Shown here piece after piece: positions 10,901-22,135 of a stretch of 64,000 nt of DNA (positions are counted from its first letter, which is position 1; each line of letters begins with the position of its first letter). A model generated the notes under the pieces. The model had not been told where the DNA came from and made no database searches. It saw only the letters and a program-made list of their open reading frames with translations. Origin of the DNA: Linanthus parryae (Eukaryota > Streptophyta > Magnoliopsida > Ericales > Polemoniaceae); assembly GCA_023055425.1 (NCBI GenBank), contig JALGPY010000006.1:90121935-90185934 (forward strand). Direction: 5' to 3'. A program made the position numbers and the translations under genes.

Positions 10901-12623
10901 CAGACAACGAAGATGGCTGGAGATTATCAAGGACTACGATCTACACATCCAGTACCACGAAGGGAAGGCTAATGTAGTCGCTGACGCGCTAAGTCGTAAA
11001 TCGAGCCATGCAGTGAACGCCATGGTAGTCTTATCGGACTGGTTATGTCACGAGTTCCGGAAGCTCAACATCGAAGTGGTGGAACAAGGAACGGTGCAAA
11101 AGCTGCTCGGGAGCATGACAGCAGTACCAGACTTATTCGAAGAAATACGAAGCAATCAAGCAGGAGATGTGAAGATTGAGAGGATCAAGAAGAAGATTGC
11201 AGCAGGAGATGCCAAGGAGTTCCCGATTCACGAAGATGGGAGCATTCGCTACAAAGGAAGATGGTGCGTGCCACAGAAGTGCTCAGAGGTTAAGGAGAAG
11301 TTGATGCAGGAGGCACACAACACTCCATATTCAGTTCACCCTGGAGGCGGTAAGCTTTACAAGGATCTGAAGAAGACGTTCTGGTGGCCAAATATGAAGA
11401 AGGAAGTAGCTGAGTTCGTGGCTAGATGCCTAACATGCCAGAAAGTGAAATTCGAGCACAAGAGAATGGGAGGTCTACTCCAACCGTTGGATGTTCCAGT
11501 CTGGAAGTGGGACTCCATATCAATGGACTTCGTCACAGCTCTACCTACTTCGAAGAATGGACTCAACCAGATATGGGTAGTCGTAGACAGACTAACTAAG
11601 ACGGCGAGATTCATCCCAATGAAGGACACGTGGAACATGGAGCAAAGGGCAGATGCATAAGTCAGAAACATCGTGAGATATCATGGGGTTCCGAGTTCGA
11701 TAATCTCGGACAGAGACCCTAACTTTCTCTCTCATTTCTGGAAAGCGCTTCAAGAAGCACTAGGAACTCAACTGAAATTTAGTACGGCTTTCCACCCAGC
11801 CACAGACGGTCAGACGGAGAGAACTATACAGATGCTGGAAGATATGTTAAGAGCCTGTGCTATGGACTTCCAAGGCTCATGGGTCGACAAGCTGCCGTTA
11901 ATAGAATTCTCCTACAATAACAGCTACCACGCTAGCATCGGGATGGCACCGTACGAAGCCCTCTATGGAAGAAAGTGTCGATCTCCACTATGTTGGAGTG
12001 ACATCAGCGAAACAGTGATCATTGGCCCACAAATGATTGAAGACATGACGAATCAAGTGCGACTCATACAGCAGAGAATGAAAGCAGCTCAAGACAGGCA
12101 GAAATCGTACGCAGATCAGAAGAGAAGGCCACTGGAGTTTCAAGTAGGAGAGAAAGCGTTTCTGCGAGTCTCACCTACGAAGGGGGTAACCAGGTTCAAC
12201 CTGAAAGGAAAATTAAGCCCTAAATTTATTGGTCCATACGATGTTATTGAGAAGATAGGAGAAGTTGCGTATCGACTGGACCTACCATCGAATCTAGGGC
12301 GAGTACACAATGTCTTCCACGTATCCCAACTGAAGAAGTATATACCAGACCCGTCTCATATCTTGGATCCAGAACCAGTGGACTTTGATCCATCACTGAC
12401 CTACGAGGAGCAACCTGTCAAGATACTGGACACAAAGACAAGGGATACAAGAACCAAGAGTGTCAAACTGGTCAAAGTCCTATGGACCAACCACCAAACA
12501 GAAGAAGCAACCTGGGAAGCTGAAGAAGAGATGAGAAAGAAGTACCCACACTTATTTAATGAGGTACGTGGAGTTCCGGGGACGTCACTCTCTAAGGGGG
12601 AGAGGATGCAACCCTCTGTTTAA
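7950..12623 (+). pseudogene. Tekay-like gag-pol polyprotein, unit 1 (two nonsense codons)
   Basis: A single frame of 1,558 codons encodes gag and pol, broken by TAG at codon 237 (8658-8660) and TAA at codon 1237 (11658-11660). Order: gag core (about 40-150); two zinc-knuckle-like CCHC boxes directly after the TAG (the second is [14 protein letters not shown]); aspartic protease with DSGA at about 425; reverse transcriptase with FIDD at 758-761; RNase H with its first Asp at about 907; integrase with an upstream H-H-C-C zinc segment and D1193, D1254, E1290 (35-residue D-E spacing); and a chromodomain-like tail at about 1500-1550, which in chromoviruses steers integration to chromatin. The second stop falls between the first two catalytic Asp residues of integrase. 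The ATG at 7950 starts the gag homology. Without readthrough this copy cannot make a functional polyprotein. Confidence 0.93.
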
Positions 12624-12902
12624 TACTATTCCGTCTTAGTCTGCTATTTAAGAACCTTTGAGATATAATTGACCTTGAGACCTAGAACCCGAATGAGACT
12701 ATGACTACCTAATTAGACAACGTGACTACGACCTTATTTGACTTTACGTGTTGCATTGTGTATGTCGTAGAATAATTACTTGCTATTATGTGAAGTTACT
12801 TGCCATCCTTGTGATACAAATTCTGTTAGACAGTTACTTGTTAGATGGTTTGAATATTTTGATTAGCCGGTTGATTTTAGCTTCGAGGACGAAGCTGTGC
12901 TT
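12624..12902 (+). other. 3' untranslated region of unit 1
   Basis: This is non-coding sequence between the gag-pol stop and the polypurine tract. The matching stretches are 29655-29933 in unit 2 and 38185-38463 in unit 3. A 62-codon open frame is present in all three units (12748, 29779, 38309), but it shows no domain and shares the units' ancestry, so it was not called. Confidence 0.7.
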
Positions 12903-12915
12903 AAGGGGGGAAGGA
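12903..12915 (+). other. Polypurine tract, unit 1
   Basis: AAGGGGGGAAGGA directly precedes the next LTR. It is the expected primer for plus-strand DNA synthesis. It is repeated exactly before LTR3 and LTR4. Confidence 0.88.
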
Positions 12916-14812
12916 TGTAATACCCCGTTTATCTAGCAGGGGTAAGACAGTCATTTTAGAAGAATAATAATAATTAAATTGGTGAAATAATATTTAATAA
13001 ATCTTTGAGTTTAATTTGTAAGAAGTCTGAGAATAATATTAGAGTAATAGTTAATAATTAATTCGTAGTTGTTTTGCAAATTTTAGTTAGTTTTAATTTA
13101 TAGCGCGTGTCCAATCACCGCGATAATTGCTAGATTTGCCACACCCAATCACCCAACCACATAGTACTCCACCCACACCCTATTATTGCCAACAAATATT
13201 ATTTAATATGAAAACTTTTGTTTCTAGCAAGCTTTCTCTTCTCCTTCCTCTATACGATTCTTCACCATCATCACCACCACCTTCATGAAGCTACTAGCAC
13301 CGCCTATGTCACATCACTTGTGCTTGGAGCCCAAGTAATCTCAACTATATAAGCAGCTAATCAGCTCCCTCCTCCCACCAGCAGCCACTCACAACAACCA
13401 CCACCTCCCTCATCACCATTGCCATCTTCACCAACACCACCCGAGAAGAAACCCAGCAGCTCTCTCTCTCTCTCTCTCTCGCTGCCCAACTCCCTATATC
13501 TCCCTCTCTGTTGCTCTCTGCCCTCAACAACCCCACCAGCAGCAGCGGAGTAGTGGTGGCAGCAGCCAACCACCACCACCGTCGCCATAACTACCGGCGA
13601 CAAAACCCAGTGAAGAACACCCACTGCCTCCACCCTCATCACTCTCTCTTTCTCTCCCTCCCTCTCTGTTCTCAGACCCCTTCGGAACAGAGCAGAAGCA
13701 ATAGCAGCAACTACCACGGCCGCCATCGCCGCCGTCGGACAACCACCAAAGAGAACCCACTTCTCTCTCTCTCATCCCCGCTGCCTTACCCGAGCTCCCT
13801 GAACGATTGTGGGCTCATCCCCGACCTGAGCAGAGCCCAAGGACGCAGCAGCAGCAGCAGAAGCCACTGCAACCACCGACGACCTCCATTGTTGCCGGCC
13901 AAGCTCCGACCAAATTCCGGCGAGTGCTTCGTAGCAGCACCCAGTCGACTTCTCTGCTTCCAGGCGACCCTTAGGGCCCCGACCAGCTCACTAGGAGCCT
14001 CAAACCAGGCTGTGGAAGCCATTAAAGCCGGCGACGGAGCTCAACTCCGGCGACCCCGACGCCAAGCTTCGACCCGACCCACTTCTTAGCGGTTTCCGGC
14101 CATTTTTGGCCTAGGTATGTCTTATACCTTCTGATTTGTTGTTTGATGTTGTTAGAATTGAAGTTCGATAGCTTGAATCACAGTTAAATTGAAGAAGATG
14201 AAGTTGTTGTAGAAGGGGGGGTAAAAGTGTAGTTTATGAAAACTGTTAAAACATGACTTAGGGGTGCTGTTTGAAATTTCAGAAACTTTAGGGGCTGTTA
14301 GTATACTATATTAAACTTGTTTTGGTTGCTAGTTGAGGAATTTGTAGACTTTTAATACGAATGGGGGTTTTTGTGTCTTTTACTTAAACTTGTTACTTTC
14401 CGCTAAAAATAAAAATAATAATTTCGGAGTATAAATAATTTCTAAAAATACTATTTTTCATCCTCGTTTTGGAAAAGTAATTTTGGTATTAAAATAGCAT
14501 GCGATTTGTTCGTTAAAAAATAAATAAGAAATATTTTTAGTTAAACTTTAAATAAATATTGTTAAATAAATATTGTTAATAACTTGGATGTTTAATACTT
14601 GCCAATTGAATATTTTGCTAGGCTTTAAATATTGTTTTGTTGTGGTTAGTATTTAGTAAACGTTTTCTCTTTAAATTAAATAGTTTTGAATATTGTTTAA
14701 ATGATTATAGAAATAATAATAATGTCTTTTTCATTAAAGATAAAGTAGTTTTGTTTTCACTACTTTATCAAGTATTTTATAAAATAATTTCTCTAATTAG
14801 TTAGGCACTTTT

Positions 14813-14877
<65 letters not shown>

Positions 14878-15052
14878 GTTGTTTAAATATAAAAACGTGG
14901 CTTTATAATAGAAGTCTATAACGAAACAAGACGTTAGGAAAAATATAAATAACTAGAGGGGTTGGGTAGTAATAAAAGAGAATACTTAAGACGTGTAGTA
15001 TTTTGTTGGATTATTTGTTAACGTAAAAGTTACGGGTTGTAGGTGACGGTTT
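12916..15052 (+). repeat. Tekay-like LTR 2, left part
   Basis: These are the first 2,137 bp of the second LTR, ending in the ggttt target site of the copia element. It includes the TATA box, the GC-rich leader and a TAA tract (about 14816-14877). It continues at 23571. Joined across the insertion, LTR2 is about 3,102 bp. Confidence 0.93.
15048..15052. repeat. Copia target-site duplication, left (ggttt)
   Basis: ggttt is repeated at 23566-23570. In LTRs 1, 3 and 4 the site occurs once (gacggtttgtaggcc). Confidence 0.93.
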
Positions 15053-16482
15053 TGTAGGGTTTTGATTCATGGATCGCGCAAACGGAAGCATAATCAAACA
15101 AACAACCATGCAAAACCCTCCAAGGATCACAAGTCTAGATGCATAACGATAGTGAAGGCAAGAAATCATAAACACACCTTTGGGTTCTCCTTGATGACTT
15201 CAAACGCGAATAGTGTCACGTTCTCTATAGTTGATCCACGCCTAGAGTTGTTCCTAGATCTCCAATCACCTTGGTGCTAGCCCGGATTGAAAGGAGGGTG
15301 AAGAAATCACGCAAAACGAGACACCAAAAGGGGTTCGGCACCCTTGTGGCGTCGGGGACAAGGGGCGGCGGCAAGGGGGCGGCGTCCCTCTTGTGGCTTG
15401 CTCTCTCTCTCCTTTGTTCTCTCCTACTCTTGTTATGTTCTCTCTAGAGCATAAAAGTGTGTAGGGAAGGAAGGAGGAGGGTCCTTTATATAGTCCAACA
15501 ACTCCTTGTTAACTACCTAAAGGACTTATTCTAGTCCTACTAGAATTCAATTTAGTCCCTTCCTTGCAAATTAGTCCCTACTAAGTTTGCAAGGGTTTGC
15601 AAAGTGATCCTTCTAATTAATTAATCCAATTAATTAATTCCATAATCTAGTACAACTCTATATAGCGTGTGACCCCATAGGTTCTATCTAGTTGGTAGCA
15701 ACTCTTTGCTAATATGGAGCGGTTTCTAGCAAAACATCCATTCTAGCCAACTAATAGAATAGTCATCTAGACAACCTTGTACAAGTAATTGTCTCATCCC
15801 TTTGCCTCCATATCCGGATTGGACACGAGACATACAAGTCACACTCGTATATCCAATCCCTAGTTTCTCGATCCATGGAATAGCCTTATTCGTGCAAATA
15901 ACATCAATATCCCATATATTGATTTATTTGAGTCTGGCCAGACATTCTATAAGCACTATCCTCGAGTGGCCTTGGATATTTACTCCCGTTATGTGGGAGG
16001 GGCAAATCCTCTCTACGTCCACTACGATCTCTAAGCTTGCTTCTCATTGTATCCAGTACACGCCTTTATAACTACCCAGTTACGGTGTAGCGTTTAACGC
16101 TACCAAGATCACAATGATCCACAACTAGAATATCTAGTGACTTCAAGTCTAAGGATGACAATACCATTGTACCCGAGAAGCACTTGTGACTCAACATAAC
16201 GTGTATGTAGCCTTCTCGGTAATGGGTCAATCCAGTGCAACATTCCGTAATGCACACCTATGTGTTGGATCGTGATATCTCCATATCAATCCAACCCCAT
16301 ACTAGTCTATAGATGATTGTCCCATTTAATCATTATACTTGACTAGGGATATTTAAGATAAACAACACAATTGTAAATCTAAGGACTTCATTATATTAAA
16401 TATCCAATAAATAATAAATGAATTTCTAGCCAATTACAAATTCATACTAAACTAGATTGCCTCTAGGGCATCTATTCCAACA
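15053..16482 (-). repeat. Copia 3' LTR
   Basis: This LTR lies downstream of the polyprotein in the element's own orientation. It begins TGTAGGG and ends CCAACA on the plus strand. The minus-strand TATATAAA box (plus 15485-15492) is present, as in the 5' LTR. Confidence 0.95.
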
Positions 16483-16496
16483 GTCTCCCACTTGCA
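16483..16496 (-). other. Copia polypurine tract
   Basis: The minus strand reads purine-rich (TGCAAGTGGGAGAC) between the polyprotein stop and the 3' LTR. It is very short and directly abuts both. Confidence 0.75.
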
Positions 16497-19400
16497 CTAG
16501 AGCCAATCTGGCGCATCTCGTATGCCCATACTCCTAGTGTGCCCTTCATGCTTCCACTGCGTGAGAGGCTTCGTAAGCGGGTCTGACAGATTATCATCTG
16601 TAGGAATCTTGCATATCCGAACGTCTCCTCTATCGATAATATCTCGAATCAGATGAAACTTCCTGAGCACATGCTTGGACTTCTGGTGCGATCTTGGTTC
16701 CTTTGATTGCGCGATCGCCCCAGTGTTGTCACAGAACAACTCCACTGGATCCGCAATGCTAGGGACCACACCAAGTTCAGAAACAAACTTTCTGATCCAA
16801 ACAGCCTCCTTTGCTGCGCCATTTGCAGCAATGTACTCAGCCTCTGTTGTAGAATCAGCTACCGTCTCTTGCTTGGAACTCTTCCAGCTCACCGCTGCTC
16901 CATTCAGGCAAAACACATATCCCGACTGTGATCTAAAGTCATCTCTATCGGTTTGAAAGCTTGCATCAGTGTAACCCCTTACACGCAACTCTTCCTCACC
17001 GCCAAACATCAAGAAAGCATCCTTAGTTCTTCTCAAGTACTTTAGGATGTTCTTGACAGCAATCCAGTGACTCTCACCTGGATTGGATTGGTATCTGCTT
17101 GTCATACTCAAGGCATATGACACATCTGGTCTAGTACATAACATGGCGTACATGATGGATCCTATGGCCGAGGCATATGGAATCCTACTCATGCGTTCCT
17201 TCTCAATCTCATTGGAAGGACATCCACTCTTCGAAAGAGTGATTCCATGTGACATGGGCAAGAATCCCTTCTTGGAATCTTGCATGTTGAACCGTTTCAA
17301 CACCTTGTCAATATATGTACTTTGACTTAGGCCTAGCAACCTTTTAGATCTATCTCTATAGATTTTTATACCAAGTATATAGGCTGCTTCCCCTAAGTCT
17401 TTCATTGAGAAACACTTTCCTAGCCAATCTTTTACAGATTGCAGCATGGGAATGTTGTTTCCAATGAGTAGTATGTCATCCACATACAAGACCAGAAAAG
17501 CTACAGAGCTCCCACTAACCTTCTTGTAGACACAAGACTCATCTTCGTTTCTGATGAAGCCAAACTCTTTGACCACTTCATCAAAACGTCGATTCCAACT
17601 CCTAGAAGCTTGCTTCAATCCATAAATGGATCGTTGCAGCTTACAGACTTTGTTGGCTTGCTTTGGATCTTCAAAACCCTCCGGCTGTATCATATACACG
17701 TCCTCGAGGAGATTCCCATAAAGGAATGCTGTTTTGACATCCATCTGCCAAATCTCATAGTCGTAGTATGCTGCAATCGCAAGTAGGATTCGGATGGATT
17801 TGGTCATAGCGACTGGTGAAAAGGTTTCATCATAGTCAATACCATGAATCTGTCTGAATCCTTTAGCCACCAATCGGCCCTTATAGGTAATCACATTACC
17901 ATCCATGTCGATCTTCTTCTTGAAGACCCACTTGCACCCTATGGGCCGCGCCCCATCAGGTGGTTCCACCAAAGTCCATACTTTGTTGGTATACATGGAT
18001 TCCATCTCGGATCTCATGGCCTCAAGCCACTTCTGCGAGTCTGGGCCATTCATGGCCTCCTCATAGGTAGTAGGCTCATCATCTATGAGCATCGTGTCAC
18101 CGGAATCAGTTACGAGAAGTCCGTACCTCTCGGGTTCCTGGCGCACTCTACTAGATCTACGAAGCTCTTGTGTTACCTGAACAGGTGGATCCACAACTGC
18201 TTGTGATTCCTGTTCATGTTCCATAATCGGTTCAGTAATTTGTGGTTCTTGAACTTCTTCAAGTTCTACATTCCTCCCACTTGCTTCTTTAGAGACAAAC
18301 TCTCTTTCTAGAAACACGCCGGTCCGAGCAACAAACACTTTGTTCTCGGTTGGATTGTAGAAGTAGTATCCCTTAGTTTCCTTAGGGTACCCCACAAATT
18401 TACACTTATCCGATTTAGGCCCTAGCTTGTCTGATTGTAAACGTTTTACATAGACATCGCAGCCCCAAATCCTCATGAACGACAGTGTGGGACGCCTCCC
18501 ACTCCACATCTCATATGGTGTCTTCATGACTGATTTAGATGGAACACGGTTAATGGTAAAAGCTGCACTTAATAGAGCGTAGCCCCAAAACGATAATGGA
18601 AGATCGATTTGACACATCATAGACCGAACCATATCCAATAGGGTTCGATTCCTCCTCTCGGACACGCCATTCCATTGTGGCGTTCCGGGTGGAGTGAGTT
18701 GGGACATGATCCCACACTCTCTAAGATAGTCGTCAAACTCTTGGCTCAAGTATTCTCCTCCACGATCCGATCGTAGAGCCTTGATACTTTTGCCAAGTTG
18801 CTTCTCTACTTCATTCTTGAATTCTTTGAACACTTCAAAGGATTCGGATTTTGCCCTCATAAGGTACACAAATCCATATCTACTGTAATCATCAGTAAAC
18901 GTAATGAAGCAGACATAACCACCCCTGGCAGGCGTGGCAAATGGCCCACACACATCGGTATGTATGAGCGCCAATTGCTCACTAGTCCTCTCACCTTTCT
19001 TATTGAAAGGGGACTTTGTCATTTTTCCCAATAAACAAGCCTCACATGTCTCATATGATTCAAAATCAAATGAGTCTAGCAATCCATCCTTATGGAGTCT
19101 AGATACACGTTTCTCATTTATGTGGCCTAAACGACAATGCCATAAATAAGCAGGATTTAAATCATTTATTTTAATCCGCTTGGTATTAATGTTGTAGACA
19201 GGATTACTTAGATCAAGGACATAAAGTCCATTAAATAATTGCGCACTAAAATAGTGAATATTATTTAAATAAAAGGAACAACAATTGTTCTTTATTGAAA
19301 TAATAAAACCTTCCTTGTCCAAACAAGAAATAGAAATAATGTTTCTGCTCATAGCAGGCACAAAATAGCAATTATTTAATTCTAAAACTAATCCTGAAGG

Positions 19401-20447
19401 CAGAGATAGCTCGCAAACGCCTATGGCCAACGCAGCAACCTTTGCTCCATTCCCAACGCGCAGATCTGCCTCCCCTTTAGCCAATCTTTTACTTCTCTTT
19501 AGATCCTGCATATTTCGACAAATATGAGATCCACATCCAGTATCTAATACCCATGATGTAGAGACAGTTAAATTGACATCTACAACAAAAATACCTGGTG
19601 GTGGTGGAATCACTATTCCAAGCCGCTTGTCCTCCAGATATTTTGGGCAGTTCCTTCTCCAGTGTCCTGGTTGACTACAGTAGTGACATTCACCCTTAGT
19701 CACGACCTTGGCAATCCCACCAACAGGCTTAAGGGCTTGTTCCTTGGACTTAGCAACTGACTTGCCTTTGCCTTTGGAGGAAGAGGCAAACTTTTTACCC
19801 TTTCCTTTATGCACCATCATAATGGCCTTGCCCTTACCCTTGTTGATGCTCTGTTCAGCCGTCCTCAACATGTTGAGCAAATCTGGCAGTGGTTTAATGA
19901 TCTCGTTCATGTTATAGTTCATAATGAACTGTCCATAACTCTCGGGCAACGATTGCAACACGAGATCGGTTGCCAACTCTTGGCCGACCGGGAACCCAAG
20001 CCGGGCGAGATTCTCCAAGTACCCGATCATTCGGAGTACATGGGGTCCCACCGGGTTCCCTTCTGCTAGATGACATTTGAACAGTGCCTTTGAGACCTCA
20101 TACCTCTCTACCCTCGCCTGCTCTTGGAAGAGCTGCTTTAGATGTTCGATCATATCGACAGCATTCATGTTCTCATGTTGCTTCTGAAGCTCAGAGGTCA
20201 TGGTGCAAAGCATTAGGCAGGCCGCATCATTAGCGTCATCAACACGCTTTTGATACGCCTTTAAGGCAGCAGGTGTCTGATTCTCTGGACCTTCTGGAAC
20301 TTGCTCCTCTATTGCGTACAGCTTTTTCTCTTGCTTGAGAACAATTCTCAAGTTTCTGTACCAATCGAGAAAGTTGGTTCCTGAGAGCTTGTCCTTCTCA
20401 AGGACAGATCGTAGGGAATGTTGTGAACTCGATGAGTTGTTTGCCAT
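16497..20447 (-). CDS. Copia gag-pol polyprotein, intact
   Basis: The ORF has 1,316 codons from the ATG at 20447 (MANNSSSSQH). The frame is open a further 32 codons upstream but has no earlier ATG. Order: gag (1-245); CCHC zinc knuckle C254-C267; aspartic protease DTGC at 302-305; integrase zinc segment H437, H442, C468, C471; integrase catalytic D498, D561, E597; reverse transcriptase with YVDD at 988-991; RNase H from about 1145, with the usual YTDAS and TTEAEY motifs. This is the copia order (integrase before reverse transcriptase). All catalytic residues looked for are present and no stop or shift interrupts the frame. The product is cleaved by its own protease and acts in cytoplasmic particles and at integration. 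The stop lies 14 bp from the LTR. I could not assign a copia lineage with certainty. Confidence 0.95.
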   Translation of the reverse strand: MANNSSSSQHSLRSVLEKDKLSGTNFLDWYRNLRIVLKQEKKLYAIEEQVPEGPENQTPAALKAYQKRVDDANDAACLMLCTMTSELQKQHENMNAVDMIEHLKQLFQEQARVERYEVSKALFKCHLAEGNPVGPHVLRMIGYLENLARLGFPVGQELATDLVLQSLPESYGQFIMNYNMNEIIKPLPDLLNMLRTAEQSINKGKGKAIMMVHKGKGKKFASSSKGKGKSVAKSKEQALKPVGGIAKVVTKGECHYCSQPGHWRRNCPKYLEDKRLGIVIPPPPGIFVVDVNLTVSTSWVLDTGCGSHICRNMQDLKRSKRLAKGEADLRVGNGAKVAALAIGVCELSLPSGLVLELNNCYFVPAMSRNIISISCLDKEGFIISIKNNCCSFYLNNIHYFSAQLFNGLYVLDLSNPVYNINTKRIKINDLNPAYLWHCRLGHINEKRVSRLHKDGLLDSFDFESYETCEACLLGKMTKSPFNKKGERTSEQLALIHTDVCGPFATPARGGYVCFITFTDDYSRYGFVYLMRAKSESFEVFKEFKNEVEKQLGKSIKALRSDRGGEYLSQEFDDYLRECGIMSQLTPPGTPQWNGVSERRNRTLLDMVRSMMCQIDLPLSFWGYALLSAAFTINRVPSKSVMKTPYEMWSGRRPTLSFMRIWGCDVYVKRLQSDKLGPKSDKCKFVGYPKETKGYYFYNPTENKVFVARTGVFLEREFVSKEASGRNVELEEVQEPQITEPIMEHEQESQAVVDPPVQVTQELRRSSRVRQEPERYGLLVTDSGDTMLIDDEPTTYEEAMNGPDSQKWLEAMRSEMESMYTNKVWTLVEPPDGARPIGCKWVFKKKIDMDGNVITYKGRLVAKGFRQIHGIDYDETFSPVAMTKSIRILLAIAAYYDYEIWQMDVKTAFLYGNLLEDVYMIQPEGFEDPKQANKVCKLQRSIYGLKQASRSWNRRFDEVVKEFGFIRNEDESCVYKKVSGSSVAFLVLYVDDILLIGNNIPMLQSVKDWLGKCFSMKDLGEAAYILGIKIYRDRSKRLLGLSQSTYIDKVLKRFNMQDSKKGFLPMSHGITLSKSGCPSNEIEKERMSRIPYASAIGSIMYAMLCTRPDVSYALSMTSRYQSNPGESHWIAVKNILKYLRRTKDAFLMFGGEEELRVRGYTDASFQTDRDDFRSQSGYVFCLNGAAVSWKSSKQETVADSTTEAEYIAANGAAKEAVWIRKFVSELGVVPSIADPVELFCDNTGAIAQSKEPRSHQKSKHVLRKFHLIRDIIDRGDVRICKIPTDDNLSDPLTKPLTQWKHEGHTRSMGIRDAPDWL

Positions 20448-22121
20448 TTGGAATTCTACAAAAAAGGAAAATACGCAAGTTTTAGTATTTGTGAATTTTT
20501 GACTATATTTAATAATGGCTAGTTTATTAAATATAGCTCCCACTATTTTACTACGGATTAATAACCCTCAAGATATTAATGCGGAAAATATCCTCATATT
20601 TTCTAGTGGGCCAAGATCCATCTTTTTCATCTCCTTATGAGCTTGCTTTGGCAAGTCACCCATAATTCGATTACTTCTTAGGTAGGAACAATTCCAATTG
20701 CATCCCATATGCAACTCTTGGTTCAATCGGGCAAATAACTCCTTATTTATCCATCCATATGGATAATCCCAATTGATTGCCTCTAGGTTTCTTAATCAAA
20801 TTAATAGCCTAGTTGTGTTCAACCTCTTATCTAAACAATTGCACATTGTTACGTGCCATCGCATTCCATCATTATGAACCAAGTCGCCATGCTTTGGCAC
20901 GCACGAACTTGATAAATAATGATGATAATGAGTGTTTAAATAACGAGAAGGCAAGAACACAATATTTAAAATTTGAGGGATTTTTCTTCAATTTTAATTA
21001 TTTTGTTGATCAATATCAACTAATCTATCTATTTGAGTTTGGGCACAACTCCAAATAATAGATCCGGGTTGTCTAATTATCTTATTATCCTAATTGCATG
21101 CATCATCCATACACCAACCACACAAATAATAAGACAATAAATAAACAACCACAAAACAGAAATTAAACGTGATGTGGATATGGCCTTTTCTAGACTAAGA
21201 TAATTCCAAGCCAATGGAATTATCTATGAACCCTAAACAAACACACATCTCCATGCGTCTTGATCTTTTGGTCCATCCTTCATAGTCATGTGGTGTGCTA
21301 CATGCTCCATGCTCCATCTTTTGTGGCTCCTTTGGCTTTGGGCTTCTTTTCTTCAATCTTGGCTAACAATCTACTTTATCTAGCACTATCTAATATCTAT
21401 ACTAAATAAAATAAATCTCACAAGTTGAGAAAAAAAAATGGCACGCAGGCCATAAAACCCTAATTAATTATTACAATTAATTGATCAGCTCGCAGGCCGT
21501 AAAACCAAACCACAAAATTAAACATCCACATCAAACCACATCCTAAGGCCATATCCAATCACCATGCGATTTGCACATAAACAGTTAAAATCCAATTTTA
21601 ACGCGCTTGGTCAATTTTAATTGTTTTTAGGATCTCTAGGGTTAAAACGGTCCATGGGCCCAACAATCCAATTGCCCGGGCCCAAATTAGTGAACCATAA
21701 AGCCCTAGGGGCGGCCCGGCCCAAAACCCGCAAGCTAGGCCCGCGGGTTAGGGCCGCCCGCCCCCTTAGGGCGCCAAGCTTGGGCGGCAAGCAAGGGGGG
21801 CGGCTCCCTAGGGGCCGAACCTTCCTTGTGGAGGTTGTTTCCAAAACAACCTCCTTGCTTGGAGCCCAAGTTTGGTTGTTTCCTTGTTGTGGGAGAACTC
21901 CTTCTTCCCCAAGGATGCCCAAACCCTAGATCTAAGATCCTAAAATTTCTCAAACTCACCAATTCATGCATCCAATGCAATAATTGGGTCTTGTTATGAT
22001 TAATTCTTTGACAAATTGCATCCAATGCTTGATTTGTCTTGTTTTACGCGATAAACAACAAATTAAGGTGTAAATCAACAAGAATGTAACACATAAACTA
22101 CGTTTATGCTCTATGACCTGT
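20448..22121 (-). other. Long copia 5' leader
   Basis: These 1.67 kb lie between the primer site and the gag start and have no ORF with recognisable content. AT-rich DNA surrounds a very GC-rich core (about 21650-21830) with repeated GGGCGGC/GCCGCCC-like runs on both strands that could fold. The core resembles a GC-rich block inside the LTR (about 15340-15395). Confidence 0.7.
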
Positions 22122-22134
22122 GGCTCTGATACCA
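22122..22134 (-). other. Copia primer-binding site, tRNA-Met type
   Basis: The minus strand reads TGGTATCAGAGCC, one base inside the 5' LTR. It matches the 3' end of initiator tRNA-Met. Confidence 0.92.
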
Positions 22135-22135
22135 C

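Noticed and set aside
12748..12936. 62-residue ORF downstream of each gag-pol
   Set aside because: It runs into the LTR, has no recognisable features and no independent conservation evidence.
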